DNA of 31,594 nucleotides from Chara braunii (lineage: Eukaryota; Streptophyta; Charophyceae; Charales; Characeae). Made by a program: the position numbers and the translations under genes. Positions 21,480 to 31,515 of this stretch are shown piece by piece. Numbering within the stretch: the first letter of the stretch is position 1; each line of letters opens with the position of its first letter. The stretch is from assembly GCA_003427395.1 (NCBI GenBank), contig BFEA01001052.1:1-31594 (forward strand), read 5' to 3'. Below the pieces are notes generated by a model. The model made no database searches, was not told the origin of the DNA, and worked only from the letters and a program-made list of their open reading frames with translations.

Positions 21480-22282
21480 TTTCATGCATGCAAACAGTAG
21501 CGCAGCAAACTGGCGACATGTGCCCACTCAGTACTCAGAGATATGGCAACCCAGATACGAGTTCACTTTCAATGGCTATGGCGATATAGCGCCGATACAA
21601 CTCTCTGTTCGGATACAGTGGATCACCCTGGATATCCCACACTCGTCTCTCTGAACACTCACACACACACACACTGAACACTCACTACAGCTATGGCGGC
21701 TATGGCCGCCTCTACCCTATCGCTATGGCTACACTTCGTCTCTCTGCCCACTTCGTCCTCGGGCTCACTGCAGACCTCCTTGCACAAGTCGCTGTGGCAG
21801 CGCTTCCGCATGGCTCACGCAGGAATGAATAAATGGTTGAGCGCTGCCTCTTGATTTATACTTCTGAAGCTCGTTGGTCTGCCCCTTTCCCTCGGCCCAT
21901 GGTGCACACAGTCCCTCATGGTACTTGCTGGACCGGACTGGGACTGACTGGACTGCACCGCTGACTACATGGGGACGCACTGCTATCCTACCGCTATCTT
22001 ACTGCGAACGTACTGCAGTTGGTCCACCACTTTCCCACTTGCTCGACCTTCTAGAAGGACTACAACTAAGACTTCGGGAACTTACTAAGACTTCTATTCG
22101 ACAGACCTACAGATCGAACCCCCACAATCTACGGACCTATGACGGCCTACCAGTTGACTACAAGTACACAGGTCACGGGTTCAACTCTCGAGGTCTACAC
22201 AGGTACTGTACACGGTAGGGTAAGGTCTAGGGATCGAGCCCTGGGATCTGCATGTGCTACTGCAAAGGTGAAAACCGTTTCA
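21480..22282 (-). repeat. Candidate 3' LTR of element C (far end uncertain)
   Basis: On the minus strand, just after the pol end of element C, a purine-rich run (CACGGTGGGAG, 22293-22283) precedes TGAAACGGTTTTCACC, a plausible LTR start at 22282. A TATA-like TATAAAT lies at 21860-21854, about 420 bases in, suggesting a U3 promoter. I could not find a second copy of this sequence upstream of C's gag, so the LTR identity and its far end (which may include the minisatellites at 20390-21460) are inferred. Confidence 0.4.
21854..21860 (-). promoter_or_regulatory. TATA-like box in the candidate LTR of element C
   Basis: TATAAAT on the minus strand, in the context GAAGTATAAATCAAGAGGC. Spacing from the proposed LTR start fits a U3 promoter, but a single motif of this kind is weak evidence. 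Confidence 0.35.
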
Positions 22283-22320
22283 CTCCCACCGTGCTAAATT
22301 CGAGGTCCTCCGAGAATATC

Positions 22321-25300
22321 TTAATCCAAGGCAGGACCTTTACCCTTCTTATCACGCTCGTAGGCTCTAACTATGTCGGGAGCTGTTTCTAGAAGTTCTG
22401 TTCTAGTAAACCAGCATTCGTCTTCCGGTTCCTGATAAGAAAACCGGACTTTATACTGTTTCTGAGGACGACCTCTCCCTCCTGTCCTAAACACATCTTT
22501 CATCTACAATGTCGTCAATGTCATATCTTCCATCCATATCCGGAGGGATCATGGATCTTCTTGAAGGGAACTGTTGACTTGTGACACACGGCAACAGCTT
22601 TGAAGCATGGAACACAGGGTAGGTGTGGAGGTGTGCTGGAATCTCTATAGTGTAGGACGGTCCATCCTCTCCGCCCTTGACTTCTAGAACCGGCCACGGT
22701 CCTCTATATGCAGGCAGTAACTTCTACGAGATGTTCTCCTCAGGTGCAAACTCTGTAGACTTGACCCAGACCAGGTCGCCTACCTGAAACTGCGATGGGG
22801 GACGGTGCTTATTAGTCTGTTCTATCATCCGGTGCTGGGTCTTCCTGAGGTTCTCAACAACAGTTGCTAGCTCTTTCTCGTGCTGTATCGCAAGCTCCCT
22901 GGTACCGGGTGGTAGCCTGTGAATCTGATCCCGAGTAAGTCTTTCAAACGGCCTGCGGGGTCTAAAGGACTTGTGTAACTCATTGGGAGTGCGACAGGTA
23001 GACAAATGCACGCTGTTATTGTATGCGCTGGCTACCTTGGGCAACATCTCGTCCCAATTGACTTGATCCGGTCTAATATACATGCGCAGAACTTGCTGCA
23101 GGATCTTGTTGTTTTGTCTGACCGTTAGTCTCTGGATGACGGCCAGATGACATCAGCAACTTTGATCCATGGACTCTCATTAGTTCCTGCCAGTTCTGAC
23201 TCGTGAATCTGGTATCTCTATCACTAACTATAGACAAAGGAACCCCGTGATCACTAATCCAATGATAAAAAAACTTTTGAATGACTAACTCCGTACGTGC
23301 CTCTGCAGGCAAAGGAACAAAAACTGCATATTTACTGAATCTATCAACTATGACCATGACTTGGCTCTTGCCGTGTCTACTCTTGACACCGGCATCCATG
23401 AAGTCAATGGAGATTGAATTTCCAGGTTGGTCTGGGATAGGCAAGGGTCTGAGAAGACCTGGAGGGGCACGCGTAGTAGTCTTGTTCCTCTGGCAAACTT
23501 TGCAACTGCGAACATACTCTATGCAGCCAACTTTCATTCCTGGCCAGGTATACGCACGCATCAGATTGGCTAAAGTCTTCTGCCAACCGAAGTGTCCCTC
23601 TGTGTCATGGCATTCCCCTAGGATCAGACTACGGATCTCTTCACTGTTGGGGACGCATAGGCGATCTACTACATCAGTCTTCTCAAACAACAATCCTTCT
23701 GTAGTGCGGTAGTGTGGTTCCGTCTCTGGGGCCTCGTTAACTCTCTTGAGGAGGTTACTGTAGATAGGGTCCTGCGCATATGCCTGTCTAACTTTCTCTT
23801 GCAGGTCCTTCCCTATATCCAGGTAATGCACTATAGCTCCAAAGTAGTCTGATCTCCTACTTAGAGCATCTGCAACTACATTGTACTTGCCTTTGACTGG
23901 TTTGAGCTCAAAGTCATATTGGTCTATCTCAGCGGCCCACCTAGTCAACTTAGGTGTCATTTTGGCCTGCATCTTCAACCATCTAAGCGTTTCATGGTCT
24001 GAGTATACTTTGAAGTGCCTCCCAAGCAAGTAATGTTTCCAGTGCTCTAAGGCCTGCCTGAGAGCGTAGAGTTCTCTCTCGTACGTTGAGGTGGCTACCT
24101 TCTCTAAGGGCATCCTCGCTGACATGAACTCTACGGGTCTATAGCCATCGCCGTCGTCTTGCTGCAACACGGTGCCTATACCATACTGACTTGCATCCGT
24201 GGTGACGACAAATGGTAAGGACGAATCTACTACCTTGAGGACAGAGTACTCTATTAACGCGCGCTTCAGTTTCTTCAGCGCAGATGTACAGTCTTTATCC
24301 CACTGCCAGATTGCCTCTTTCTTAAGCAACCTGCGCAAGGGAGCGGCGATAGTAGANAAGTTCCTTACNAACTTTCTNTAGTAGTTAGCTAGGCCNAAGA
24401 ANGACNGCAANTNGGTCAACGTGCGGGGCGTCNGCCAGTCTCGAATTGNCGCTATCTTGNTNTCCTCNNNCTTAATGCCATCTCCNTCTAANACGTGGCC
24501 CAAGTACAAAACTTGTGTCTTGGCCCACTCACACTTCTTCGCATTGATCTTGAAGTTAGCTTCTCTGAGCTTCTCCAAGACCTGCCTCAAATGACCCTGA
24601 TGTTCCCGGAGGGTCCTACTGAAAACTAAGATATCGTCTAAGTAGACTACGACGAATCTATCCAACCAAGGTCTAAACAGATCATTCATACAACGNTGAA
24701 ACGTAGCTGGCGCGTTGGTTAGTCCAAAGGGCATCACTATGAACTCATAATGCCCATATCTAGTCCGGAACACAGTCTTGTACTGGTCATCAGGGTGGAC
24801 CTCTATCTGATGATAACCGGACTTCAAATCTATCTTTGAAAAATACTTGCAACCCTGCACCCGATCTAAGAGATCGTCTATCCTGGGCAGTGGTTCAACA
24901 TTCTTGACTGTGATCGCATTCAGACCTCTATAGTCGATACACATTCGCAACTCTCCTTCCTTTTTGAGGACAAACAAAACAGGTGCTCCAAAAGGAGATG
25001 AACTGGGCCTAATCCAACCCTTCTCGAGGAGCTCGTCCAACTGCATGCGCAACTCCTCTAACTTTGTAGGGGACATCCTGTAGATTGCTCCCTTAGGAGT
25101 TCGACTGCCAGGCTCTATTTCTATCCTGTGCTGGATTGGTCGCGGCACCACTCCTGTCGGCGACTCGGTTAGATCTTTGAACTCCTCCAGCAGCTTGGCA
25201 ATGGTTGGGTCCATGGAACTATCCCCTTCCTTAGGCTCAGTGACATGTCTGACATATACTACAAAGACCTGGTCCTCTAACTCCTCCTTTTTCACCAATC

Positions 25301-25903
25301 GCGCGAACGTGGGAGCACTGACACAACAATGTGCCGGCGAGTTGTCTACTCCTGACACATGGAACAGACGGGTTGTCTTAACCTCGCCTGGCGGACTAGG
25401 GAGCCTACACTCGTGCTCTCTCAAGTGGAGTGTGGCCCCTGCTGCCTCTCCCCAATCCAGGCGAAAATACGCCTGGACTCCCTCTACATAGTCCTCAACA
25501 CGCATAGTGCGGTTGTCTGCGAAGACACTGGCTATGGGGTCTGGCAACTTTTGGACTTTCAATCCTAGCCTCAGCTTCTTCAACGCTCTACGGCTAATAT
25601 AACTACGGGTAGCCCCTGAGTCTATAAGGGCCCCTACTCTACTACTGAAAACTTCTACATTAACTAGAATTAGTTGTCCCTTGCTCTCCTTCTTCATTTT
25701 GGCCCAGGCCGGCATTCTCTCCTTCAACACTTCTGCCACGCCTGTGAGGGAAGTGCCTAGAGAGACGCTAACACAAGCAGTCTCTGGACAGTTAGCTAGG
25801 CACTTACCTGCAACCTCTGCCATAGGCTCATGTGGTTTGGGAGTTTCCTATACGCGCGCGCTCGCTTCCCCACATGGCCTTGAAGTAGGGGCAGTTGCCA
25901 CCC
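22321..25903 (-). pseudogene. pol: pol of Ty3/Gypsy element C (chromovirus), inactivated
   Basis: Minus-strand enzyme polyprotein; the main open part is 25823-23073, 916 residues. Domains: aspartic protease with intact [11 protein letters not shown] (Asp at 25622) but with the usual hydrophobic LGM-type segment missing; reverse transcriptase with [25 protein letters not shown] and an intact YLDD at 24644-24633; RNase H (TTDASQYGIG, YERELYAL, YSDHETLRWL); integrase zinc finger (HDTEGH, CKVC) and core (SIDFMDA, VSDRDTRF). A frameshift near 23110 breaks the integrase, where the catalytic Glu position reads QTK. Sequence resumes at 23083 (SAYNNSVHLS), has TAG near 22726, shifts again near 22500, and ends with a chromodomain-like tail (22503-22321). 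A TAG near 25850 separates the 25823 start from the gag end. It has 17 Ns at 24357-24492. Confidence 0.92.
24357..24492. other. Cluster of 17 ambiguous bases in element C pol
   Basis: Ns at 24357, 24369, 24378, 24396, 24402, 24406, 24411, 24413, 24433, 24449, 24460, 24462, 24468-24470, 24486 and 24492, in the stretch joining reverse transcriptase to RNase H. Ten of the 17 fall at third codon positions of the minus-strand pol frame. The scattered pattern is that of a consensus base being undecided between copies, not of a gap. Confidence 0.9.
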
Positions 25904-27837
25904 CTATTGGCGGCTGCCTTTTGACTGTTGGGCAGCCCATCGGGCCTGTCTATACTTAGGACAAAATTTAATTACATGGGCCGGGTCACCACAAAACACG
26001 CACTGACCCAAGTCCACGCGTTCCTGCCATACGCGCTGGTCCAAGCCCAAATCTTCCTAGGGCCTGCCCTGCGGCAAGCCTGGGTGCCATCCTCCTTGAG
26101 GTGGCCTTCCACCTCGTCGCTGCGAGGACCGACAAGAACCCTGATGATTTGGCGGGGGACCTTGCCTCCTACCTCCCACTTGGCGGTTCCCTTGTCCGCC
26201 AACCCCCTGTGCGCCTGGTCCTCGTCCTCCTGTGGCCTGGCCCTGGCCTCCTCCTCTACCTTGCGGCCTCCCTCCAGCCGCGACAACCACATAGGACCTC
26301 CCCTGCCCCACGCTACTGTCCTCATCCTCGAGGCCCCACTCGATCTGACTATATGGGACCTCGTATGTACCACCTTCCTCTAAAGTAAGGATCATATGAT
26401 CCTTGGCCCTGACTTGGTCAGGGATGGTACGGCCTTTCCACTTCTTCCCCTTATCCAAGTCCTTATGCCAGAAACTGGAAACTGGCATGGACTTGACTCG
26501 AACAGGACCACCTCTCTACTCAGCACATCATACGTGATGTCGGTCTGTTGAGATTTGTCAAAGAAATGCCCACGCAGGGGCTCCGGCATGGCACGATAAA
26601 ATAACTGGACCAATTGGGGCTCAGTGACCCCATGGTCTGGGACGGCTACCAAGTCATCCATAACGCCCTTGAGTGCTCTTGCACTCCTCCACTGTCGTGA
26701 GTGGATGGTCTGTAACTTGTCAGACACCCTAACTCCTCTCGTGGGGTCAGCAAATCGCTCCCTCGGGAGCTTAAAGGATTGAGGAAGAGGGGTAATCTTA
26801 GAGTATGCAACCAGGTTGTTTTCACAACCGGTCACGCGCGCAAGGGATCTGGCAAAACTGGCCGCTTCGTCTTTGAGGGCCTGGAAGGCGACGAGGACTT
26901 GCTCCTCAGTCAGGATGTGCTGTAAATACACATAACTATTGACGCTCACCGCCCAGTTATCAAAATTATTCTCCTTTCCGCCATATGCGTCTCGGAACTT
27001 AAGCTTGACGGGCTCTTTACGGGGCCTGGCCTCACTCTCGATAGCGGCAACTCCCTTGGCACTCTCGATGGCACCCTCGCAAAACTTTCCCACGTTCTCT
27101 CTTAACCGCCTAACTTCGCCCCCAACGTGGGTGACCATATCGCGCGCGAAATCCCGGAATCCTGACCGCATGACACTCAAGGCCACATCGTGACCCCAGT
27201 TGGCTTGGCGCTCCTCCATCGAAGCTTCACTGAACACTTCCAAGTACCCCAGCATCTTATCCATTTTGGCAGAAATATGTGTTTGCGCCGGCACCTCTTG
27301 TCTACAGTCTCTCACCTTTGCCACCTCCGCGATCAACCTATTAACTTCCTCCCTCCTTCTCTTCTTTTCCCTCTTCATCCTTAGTTTCCACTCCAACTTT
27401 TTCTCGTCCTCTGTTTGTCGTTCTAGGGGGTCCTCGATTGTTGCTAGCTCCCTGGCTAACGCGTCCCTCTCATCCTGTGGCACATACATCTCTGCCTCCT
27501 TGTCATCCCCCAACGATAAGTTAGCAATCCACTCACTAATCTTCTTCTCCATCGTTGCCTCCTCATTCGCCGTACCACTACTCTCCCCTTTTACTTCCCT
27601 GCGTTTTCTCTCCTCTTCTGCTTCTGCAACTGATTCTACCTCGGCAGCCTTTTTTTTCTCCTCCATCTCTTCTTCCAACTTCTTCATCTTCGCCACCTGC
27701 TCCTCTGCGATTGCTTTTAATTTTGCCTGCTTCAGAAGCTCTTTCCTTTCTTTATTCTCTCTCACTAAGGCGGCCATCTTCTCTTGTTGCTCCTGGGTGT
27801 AGGGGCTAGTGCTCTTCCCACTACGGGTCTCAACCAT
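25904..27837 (-). pseudogene. gag: gag of Ty3/Gypsy element C, inactivated
   Basis: Minus-strand Gag. I choose the ATG at 27837 (MVETRSGKSTSPYTQEQQEK) because sequence upstream of it in the same frame reads like leader, though the frame is open to 28023. Order: a long Lys/Glu-rich coiled coil (about 27790-27550); a charged middle; a capsid-like region (about 27010-26560: KFRDAYGGKENNFDNWAVSV, then RFADPTRGVRVSDKL); a Gly/Arg/Gln-rich basic linker (about 26330-26090); and a CCHC zinc knuckle, CVFCGDPAHVIKFC, at 26002-25961. Breaks: a one-base-type frameshift near 26490 and TAG at 26059-26057. The gag frame ends at TAG 25906-25904, and pol follows in the -1 frame as in element A, but I see no clean slippery heptamer here. 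Confidence 0.88.
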
Positions 27838-28168
27838 GGTGATACGTGCACAACCGGATTGACGGTGTCGGGACCGGTGGGTCCCGAATGACTTCCCATC
27901 ACTCGAGAGCTTGTATAGAGTCAATTTGTGCACAACAGAGAATTCGGGAATAAGGAGGAACAGGAAGAGAAAGAGCAAAGGACGAAGCTGTCGAGAACAA
28001 TGGCACCCCGGGTTGGGAACCACAGGGAAGAGCTAGCAGCAGCAGGGAAACGAGCGCGGAGGCTTGGGCATGGAAGGGCGCAGCTTGAGGACGGACGGGG
28101 CACTGGAGTTCGAGACAACGGAAGGCAAGGGGATGCATGGGACCAAAGGGAGAGCAATGGTAGTAGGG
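27838..28168 (-). other. Leader upstream of element C gag
   Basis: No LTR end or tRNA-complementary primer site is recognisable. A hairpin 31 bases upstream of the gag ATG has an 8-bp perfect stem (27868-27875 with 27880-27887) and a 4-base loop. The minus strand is rich in C and T. The 5' LTR of C is either further right, displaced, or lost. Confidence 0.5.
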
Positions 28169-28454
28169 ACTAAGTGTCGGGGGCCGCCGACGGGACTAAG
28201 TGTCGGGAACCGCCGATGGGACTAAGTGTCGGGAACCTCCGACGGGACTAAGTGTCGGGAACCGCCGACGGGACTAAGTGTCGGGAACCGCCGACGGGAC
28301 TAAGTGTCGGGGACCGCCGACGGGACTAAGTGTCGGGAACCGCCGACGGGACTAAGTGTCGGGGACCGCCGACGGGACTAAGTGTCGGGAACCGCCGACG
28401 GAACTAAGTGTCGAGGACCGCCTACGGGGCTAGGTGTCGGGGACCACCGGCGGG
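28169..28454. repeat. Minisatellite, 11 units of exactly 26 bp
   Basis: Unit ACTAAGTGTCGGGAACCGCC plus GACGGG. Eleven units of 26 bases fill 286 bases without an indel; variation is by substitution (for example GGGAACC versus GGGGACC), and the last two units are the most diverged. Being not a multiple of three, the array is not a coding repeat. Remnants of the motif (GCCGACGGGACTACCGGCGG) reappear near 29747. Confidence 0.97.
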
Positions 28455-29053
28455 ACAAGTTTACCGGCGGTCCATGGCGGGACGAGTACCAAGGAATAAC
28501 ATGGGACAAGTGGCAGGGACTCGTGACGTCCCAAGAAAAAAAGGCAAGGAGCGACGTGAGGCACAAATAATTAAAGAAGGGCGCGTCGTCAAGATCACGG
28601 ATCTTGACGGCCAAAGAATATTAGCCCCGCTAGTGCGGGTACTAGTGGGAGCGAACGGGGGGGCTGAAAAGAAAAAAAAAAGTGAAGGAAATCGAAGTAG
28701 GAGGCATGGGAGCAATCCGAGAAATCTTGAATCAGCCTCCCCCCAGAAAAATTGAGTAAAAAGAAAGCCCATGGGAAAATAAGGCCCCCGGGGTAAATCG
28801 GAGTAGCGGAGCCCACTGCGGGAGAATAATGGAAGTAAAAGGAGGCTCCCATGGGCATGGGAAGGCCAAAATTGCAGTCCGGGCTACAACGGATTGCACC
28901 ATGAGGAGAGGAAAGGCCAAAACTAAGAGGGAGGGCCTAGAAAAGGGCCTTAACGACTAGTTGACACTTCGCATGCAAAAAGAAAAAGGAGAGAAAAAGA
29001 AAAATGTGGGAGGATAAGACAAAATGAGTGAGAGGGAGTGAGTGAATAGCCGT

Positions 29054-29095
29054 CAGTAGGGACTGCAGCAAGAAGGGACTGGCAGGTCCCTACTG
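29054..29095. repeat. Perfect 10-bp inverted repeat
   Basis: CAGTAGGGAC (29054-29063) and its exact inverse GTCCCTACTG (29086-29095), loop 22 bases. Confidence 0.85.
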
Positions 29096-29246
29096 TCCAC
29101 AGGTGGAGGGAAAAGAAAAGAAAAGAAAAAGAAAAAGAAAAGGAAAGAGAGAGGAAAAGACAAAAGAGCACTAACAACCAAAAACGACCACTTGGGGAGG
29201 TGCCTCCGTGACCAGATTCATCCTGGAATATGGCGGTTGCAAAGGA

Positions 29247-29293
29247 CCTTGACTTTCTTTGATTTTTGCAGAGAAAATCAAAGAAAATCAAGG
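29247..29293. repeat. Long hairpin, 20-bp stem with 7-base loop
   Basis: CCTTGACTTTCTTTGATTTT at 29247-29266 pairs with AAAATCAAAGAAAATCAAGG at 29274-29293, 19 of 20 positions, loop TTGCAGA G-bounded (29267-29273). It is the strongest short hairpin in the window, sized like a small-RNA precursor stem, but nothing shows that it is transcribed. Confidence 0.85.
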
Positions 29294-30420
29294 CCCCATA
29301 CAACCGAAAAATAACGGATTGCCATAGAGGAGGAAAAACACATGTTTTATATGCATCCGGAGCCAAAATCAAGTCCGGACATCCGGGAGTTGGTCGTTTG
29401 TTTTCTTTCAAGTAAGGGGTTAGTTGTGAGGGAGTGAGGCTAGAGAATTGACCCCTACTGCAGTCTGAGTTACAATGGACTGCATAAGGATGCCTAGGCT
29501 AAGAGGAAAATGAGATACGGCAAGGCCAATGGGCTAGAAAAAGGAGATTTCGGCATGAGGCAAACGGAGACAGTAAACGACAATCGTGAGATGAGATCTC
29601 ACAGCCGGGAAAAATTGGCACGCGAAGGAGGAGTGTTGGACCGCCAAGGACAAGGGGACCACAAAAATAAAATGAGGCACCATCCGGGATGTTTCCGTGA
29701 ACCAAAGTGGACCCAAATAATAAAAATCGGAAAAACGGGGCGCGCGCCGACGGGACTACCGGCGGGACAAGAAAATGGAACTAGTGCGGAGAAAGTGGCG
29801 GGGACCCGGGGTGTTTCGAAGGGAGTCTTGGGCCAAGCAAAGAAAATAAACAACGGCATTAGCAGGCGGGGCCGTTGAGATGAAGGATCTAGACGGTGGG
29901 AAATACGAGCACTACTAAGTGCAAGCGCCAGCGGAACCAAATGGGAGGGTCACGGGAGGAAGGCAAGGAGGAATAATGGTGATAGGGGTTTTGCCCAGCA
30001 GTCTGAGATATCACGGACTATCTAGGCCTGAGAAAATAGAGCCCCAAGGGACTCCACATGAGAAAATGGTTGTCCGAGGAAAATCGGAGCAAGGGGGCCC
30101 AAAATCGAAAATAACGGAGGCAAAATGGAGCTCCCTAGGAGCATGGGGGTGCCACTATTGCAATCCGAAGTATAACAGCCTAGTGACTGTTGAGAATCTG
30201 GCCTTGGGTGGGGTTCTAAAGCCTAGAGAAAGGCTGCACAACTGCTTGACACTTGTCACAACAGAAATAAAAGAGAAGGAGAGAAGAAGGGGAGAAAAAA
30301 AAGGGAGAATGAGACAAAAGGGGAGAAATGAGTGGAGAGGAATGTGCCGACCTGTTCGGACTGCTGCAGTAAGGACTGGCAGGTCCCTATGATGACCTCA
30401 TCCCTCCTAGATTCAAGGAG

Positions 30421-30436
30421 GGCAATCCGGATTGCC
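30421..30436. repeat. Perfect 16-bp palindrome
   Basis: GGCAATCCGGATTGCC equals its own reverse complement. Confidence 0.9.
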
Positions 30437-30543
30437 CACAAAATCTGAATTAAAGAGAAGAAAATGGAAGAAAATGCAGAAATGAGTTGGCCTTTTTTTT
30501 TGTGAGCCATAGATCTGAGATCAGATCTCATGGTGGAGGGGAA

Positions 30544-30579
30544 CTAGCCGTTTTTTGTGGGGCAGCATGAAACGGCTAG
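30544..30579. repeat. Perfect 10-bp inverted repeat
   Basis: CTAGCCGTTT (30544-30553) and AAACGGCTAG (30570-30579), loop 16 bases. Confidence 0.85.
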
Positions 30580-30923
30580 CTCCGGAATGAGGTGGCAGCC
30601 CAAAAAGGAAAGAAACAAAAGAGGGAAAAAAACAAATCTGTGTATTTGACCCTAGAAGAGAGCCAGATGCATCAAAAATTGAGAAAATGGACTTGGGGGT
30701 AGCTCGAAATATTGTAGACCATGGATCTCAGCCGGATCCAAGGCTGAAAATGTACCGCCACATGGGAAAATAGGTCGGCCTACTCAAAAGAGGCCTAGAT
30801 CAGAAAAGGGCAAGAAAAAGACCTCTAGGCCTTCAATTTTCAAGAAAAACTGCACCTTGGGCTTGGGGGCCCCATGAGACAACATTTTTGAAGATGAGAA
30901 GAGGTCAAGGGAGGCCAAGGGGT

Positions 30924-30952
30924 AGTCCGAGTTGGTACCAACCACTCGGACT
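30924..30952. repeat. Nested palindrome
   Basis: AGTCCGAG (30924-30931) and CTCGGACT (30945-30952) flank the 10-bp palindrome TTGGTACCAA (30932-30941), with three unpaired bases on one side. Confidence 0.8.
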
Positions 30953-31511
30953 GCATGTACCTGGCCAAAATGAGGCCCAGGTACCTCCGGAAGGGCCTAG
31001 TGGTGAAAAAGTTGCCTTGGGGGTACCTCGGTCCACCTTGAGGCACATGGGAAGGCCTACGGGCTGGGCGGTGCACCTGTTTCAGCCTACAAAAGCTGGA
31101 GGTTCAGTCCGTCACTCTCACACTTGCATGAGGAGAGCCCATGCTGCCCAAATGAGCACATGAGAGAGCTCTACTCACTTAGAAGTGAGAGGAGGGGAAC
31201 CGTTGCCTGTCTAGAGCCTGGATATGGTGATAGGCTAGAGGAGGAAGCTCGAGAGGTTGGATAGTAGTGAGGAAGGTAGTCCGCCATAGCCCCAGATTGT
31301 GGGAGAGAGGGAGAGGCTGGAAGGAGTCCCCATTAGCCCTTCTAGAGGGGAGGACTCCTTAGCCAAGGTGAGAAGAGCCCAGCATAGCCTGGAGGAAAGT
31401 GAAAAGAAAGGGGGAGAGGAGCTTGGGGAATGTGGAAGCCATAGCCAGGGAGGGAGCACCAGGATTGAGACTCCATCACCAAGGGCACAAGTAGGGGTGA
31501 GTGGAGGAAAT

Positions 31512-31515
<4 letters not shown>

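Larger units (their letters stand above)
28455..31515. repeat. Purine-rich non-coding tract with diverged 1.29-kb repeats and many hairpins
   Basis: No supported gene. Segments repeat at an offset of about 1285-1297 bases: 28475 with 29761 (GGCGGGACRAG context), 28870 with 30155 (ATTGCARTCCG context), and 29076 with 30373 (GGACTGGCAGGTCCCTA). A short inverted motif of the form GCAGTCYG...GGACTGC recurs at about 28869, 29458, 29998 and 30155 with varying spacing. The plus strand is rich in G and A, with many GAAAA and GAGAAG runs. This may be a decayed long LTR, a satellite-like array, or several inserted miniature elements; I cannot decide. Confidence 0.6.

Noticed and set aside
23281-23712. 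143-residue plus-strand ORF
   Set aside because: Lies fully antisense to the integrase of element C and has no motif of its own.
25904-25935. Slippery heptamer at the gag-pol junction of element C
   Set aside because: The frame relation is -1, but the A-rich run (TCA AAA GGC) does not fit X_XXY_YYZ in phase, and pol also has a TAG before 25823.
27200-27802. 200-residue plus-strand ORF, Ser/Phe/Leu rich
   Set aside because: Antisense shadow of the Lys/Glu coiled coil of element C gag; composition follows from the complement.
28169-28454. CRISPR-like array
   Set aside because: Units abut directly with no unique spacers, and the context is a eukaryotic retrotransposon. It is a minisatellite.
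29950-30392. ORF of 157 residues, plus strand
   Set aside because: Within the hairpin-rich tract, highly charged from purine-rich sequence, and not kept in the related segment 1.29 kb upstream.
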